Assembly (NCBI RefSeq): GCF_001613385.1
Contig: NZ_BDCG01000012.1
Location: 186,001 to 250,000 of the forward strand
Length of the DNA: 64,000 nucleotides
From: Nocardia flavorosea NBRC 108225
GTDB taxonomy: Bacteria > Actinomycetota > Actinomycetes > Mycobacteriales > Mycobacteriaceae
Direction: 5' to 3'
Shown here: piece after piece, positions 63,424-64,000 of the stretch
How positions within the stretch are numbered: the stretch's first letter is position 1
Layout: every line of letters starts with the position of its first letter
The notes under the pieces: model-generated
Database searches by the model: none
The model's input: the letters and a program-made list of their open reading frames with translations, nothing else
What the model was told of the DNA's origin: nothing
Translations under genes and position numbers: made by a program

Positions 63424-63801
63424 GCGGCGGCGCCGCTCGGGCCGACCGGTGCGACCGGGCTCGGTGCCCGGGTGGATCCGGTCGCCGGGTCGGGATCGTC
63501 ACGATACGCGCGTCCCGGAGCCGGCGCTTACGTGCGGGGCGGTCAGCAGCACGACGCCACCGCTGCCGAAAGCAGCAGTCGACCGGATCGTGCACATCCG
63601 AGATCGGCGCATCCTCCGTTTCCGTAGCGCAGTGCCAGCCCGGCCATTTGGCCGAAAGTGCCGATCCAGAGGCAAGTCGCGGCCCTACAGTGAGAGGGAC
63701 CACAGTAGGACGGGCATGGGCGTGAGCGAATGGGGCCCGCAGGCGGTGGTGGTGCGTCACGACGCAAGAGCCACCCTCGTGCTCGCGGGACAGGAGTAGG
63801 T
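63424..63801. other. Intergenic stretch before the monooxygenase
   Basis: About 380 bp. A short frame ending MGVSEWGPQAVVVRHDARAT... at 63799 has no independent support. No promoter was identified. Confidence 0.5.
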
Positions 63802-64000
63802 ATGAGCGGGGCACACCAGGTATCGGCGCTGGTGATCGGCGCCGGATTCGGCGGTATCGGGGTGGCGATCGAATTGCGGCGCCACGGGTTCGGCGATATC
63901 ACCATTCTGGAGAAAGCGCAGGACCTCGGTGGAGTCTGGCGGGAAAACACGTATCCCGGGGCCGCCTGCGATGTGCCGTCACCGCTGTACTCCTACTCGT
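63802..64000 (+). CDS. Flavin-containing monooxygenase (Baeyer-Villiger type), 5-prime part
   Basis: The first 66 codons are in the window and the gene continues past the end. VIGAGFGGIGVAIEL is the FAD Rossmann motif, then DLGGVWRENTYPGAACDVPS, the typical FMO/BVMO continuation. The Baeyer-Villiger fingerprint FxGxxxHxxxW would lie beyond the window. CAGGAG lies 5 bases before ATG 63802. Confidence 0.85.
   Translation, partial: MSGAHQVSALVIGAGFGGIGVAIELRRHGFGDITILEKAQDLGGVWRENTYPGAACDVPSPLYSYS

Noticed and set aside
63716..63799. Small gene before the monooxygenase
   Set aside because: No ribosome site and no features beyond an open frame.

Overview
The window is 64 kb of high-GC actinobacterial chromosome. 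It looks like Nocardia or a close mycolate-forming relative. The support is many GTG starts, GTGA/ATGA stop-start overlaps, F420-type oxidoreductases, a mycofactocin-type SDR, a mycothiol-type maleylpyruvate isomerase-fold protein, a Culp-type cutinase, a UsfY-like protein and a complete kdp locus. The genus is an inference. No rRNA, tRNA, CRISPR array, prophage or intact insertion sequence was seen.

Layout. 0-10 kb: a YhgE/Pip-like secreted protein, a divergent AraC regulator/alpha-beta hydrolase pair, a DUF72 protein, an F420-type LLM oxidoreductase, an Rv2629-like protein with a small partner, and an HMG-CoA-lyase-like/D-2-hydroxyacid dehydrogenase operon. 10-20 kb: a decayed IclR regulator, an SDR, an MFS exporter, an orphan trpB, a semialdehyde dehydrogenase/tartrate dehydrogenase operon, glycerate kinase and a PPOX protein. 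20-24 kb: a cluster of stress-type genes (ChaB-like, a small ferritin-like-region protein, a proline-rich ORF, UsfY-like, an Orn/Lys/Arg-type decarboxylase, a 38-aa membrane peptide). 24-30 kb: a complete quaternary-amine ABC importer, a FUSC protein and an MDMPI protein. 30-35 kb: a TnpB remnant, a TetR/P450 pair with a palindromic operator, and metY with a textbook terminator. 35-44 kb: kdpFABC-kdpDE. 44-50 kb: an alkylsulfatase and a run of membrane proteins. 50-59 kb: a large LuxR (LAL) regulator, envelope and secreted enzymes, a cutinase, a truncated TerD and a deaminase. 59-64 kb: a chimeric Uma2/histidine-kinase remnant, an ArsR/SRPBCC pair, a nucleotidyltransferase, an ankyrin protein and the start of a flavoprotein monooxygenase.

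Two observations stand out. First, both kdpB and kdpD are interrupted by a single in-frame TAG in otherwise intact reading frames, at positions where the families normally have Lys (AAG) and Gln (CAG). kdpD also begins inside the tail of a TnpB remnant. Second, five transcription units (5.8, 20.06, 20.6, 21.6 and 23.6 kb) have the same upstream pattern, GWTTC-N14-GGGTAS, which resembles promoters of the SigF/SigB general-stress type. The 38-aa peptide at 23.6 kb has its ATG about 9 bases past the -10 box, so its mRNA may be leaderless.

The window also holds many gene remnants: an NRPS condensation domain, an imine-reductase-like tail, IclR, two TnpB pieces, a possible xanthine-dehydrogenase piece, TerD, and Uma2 with a histidine kinase. 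This suggests a gene-turnover region rather than a conserved core.
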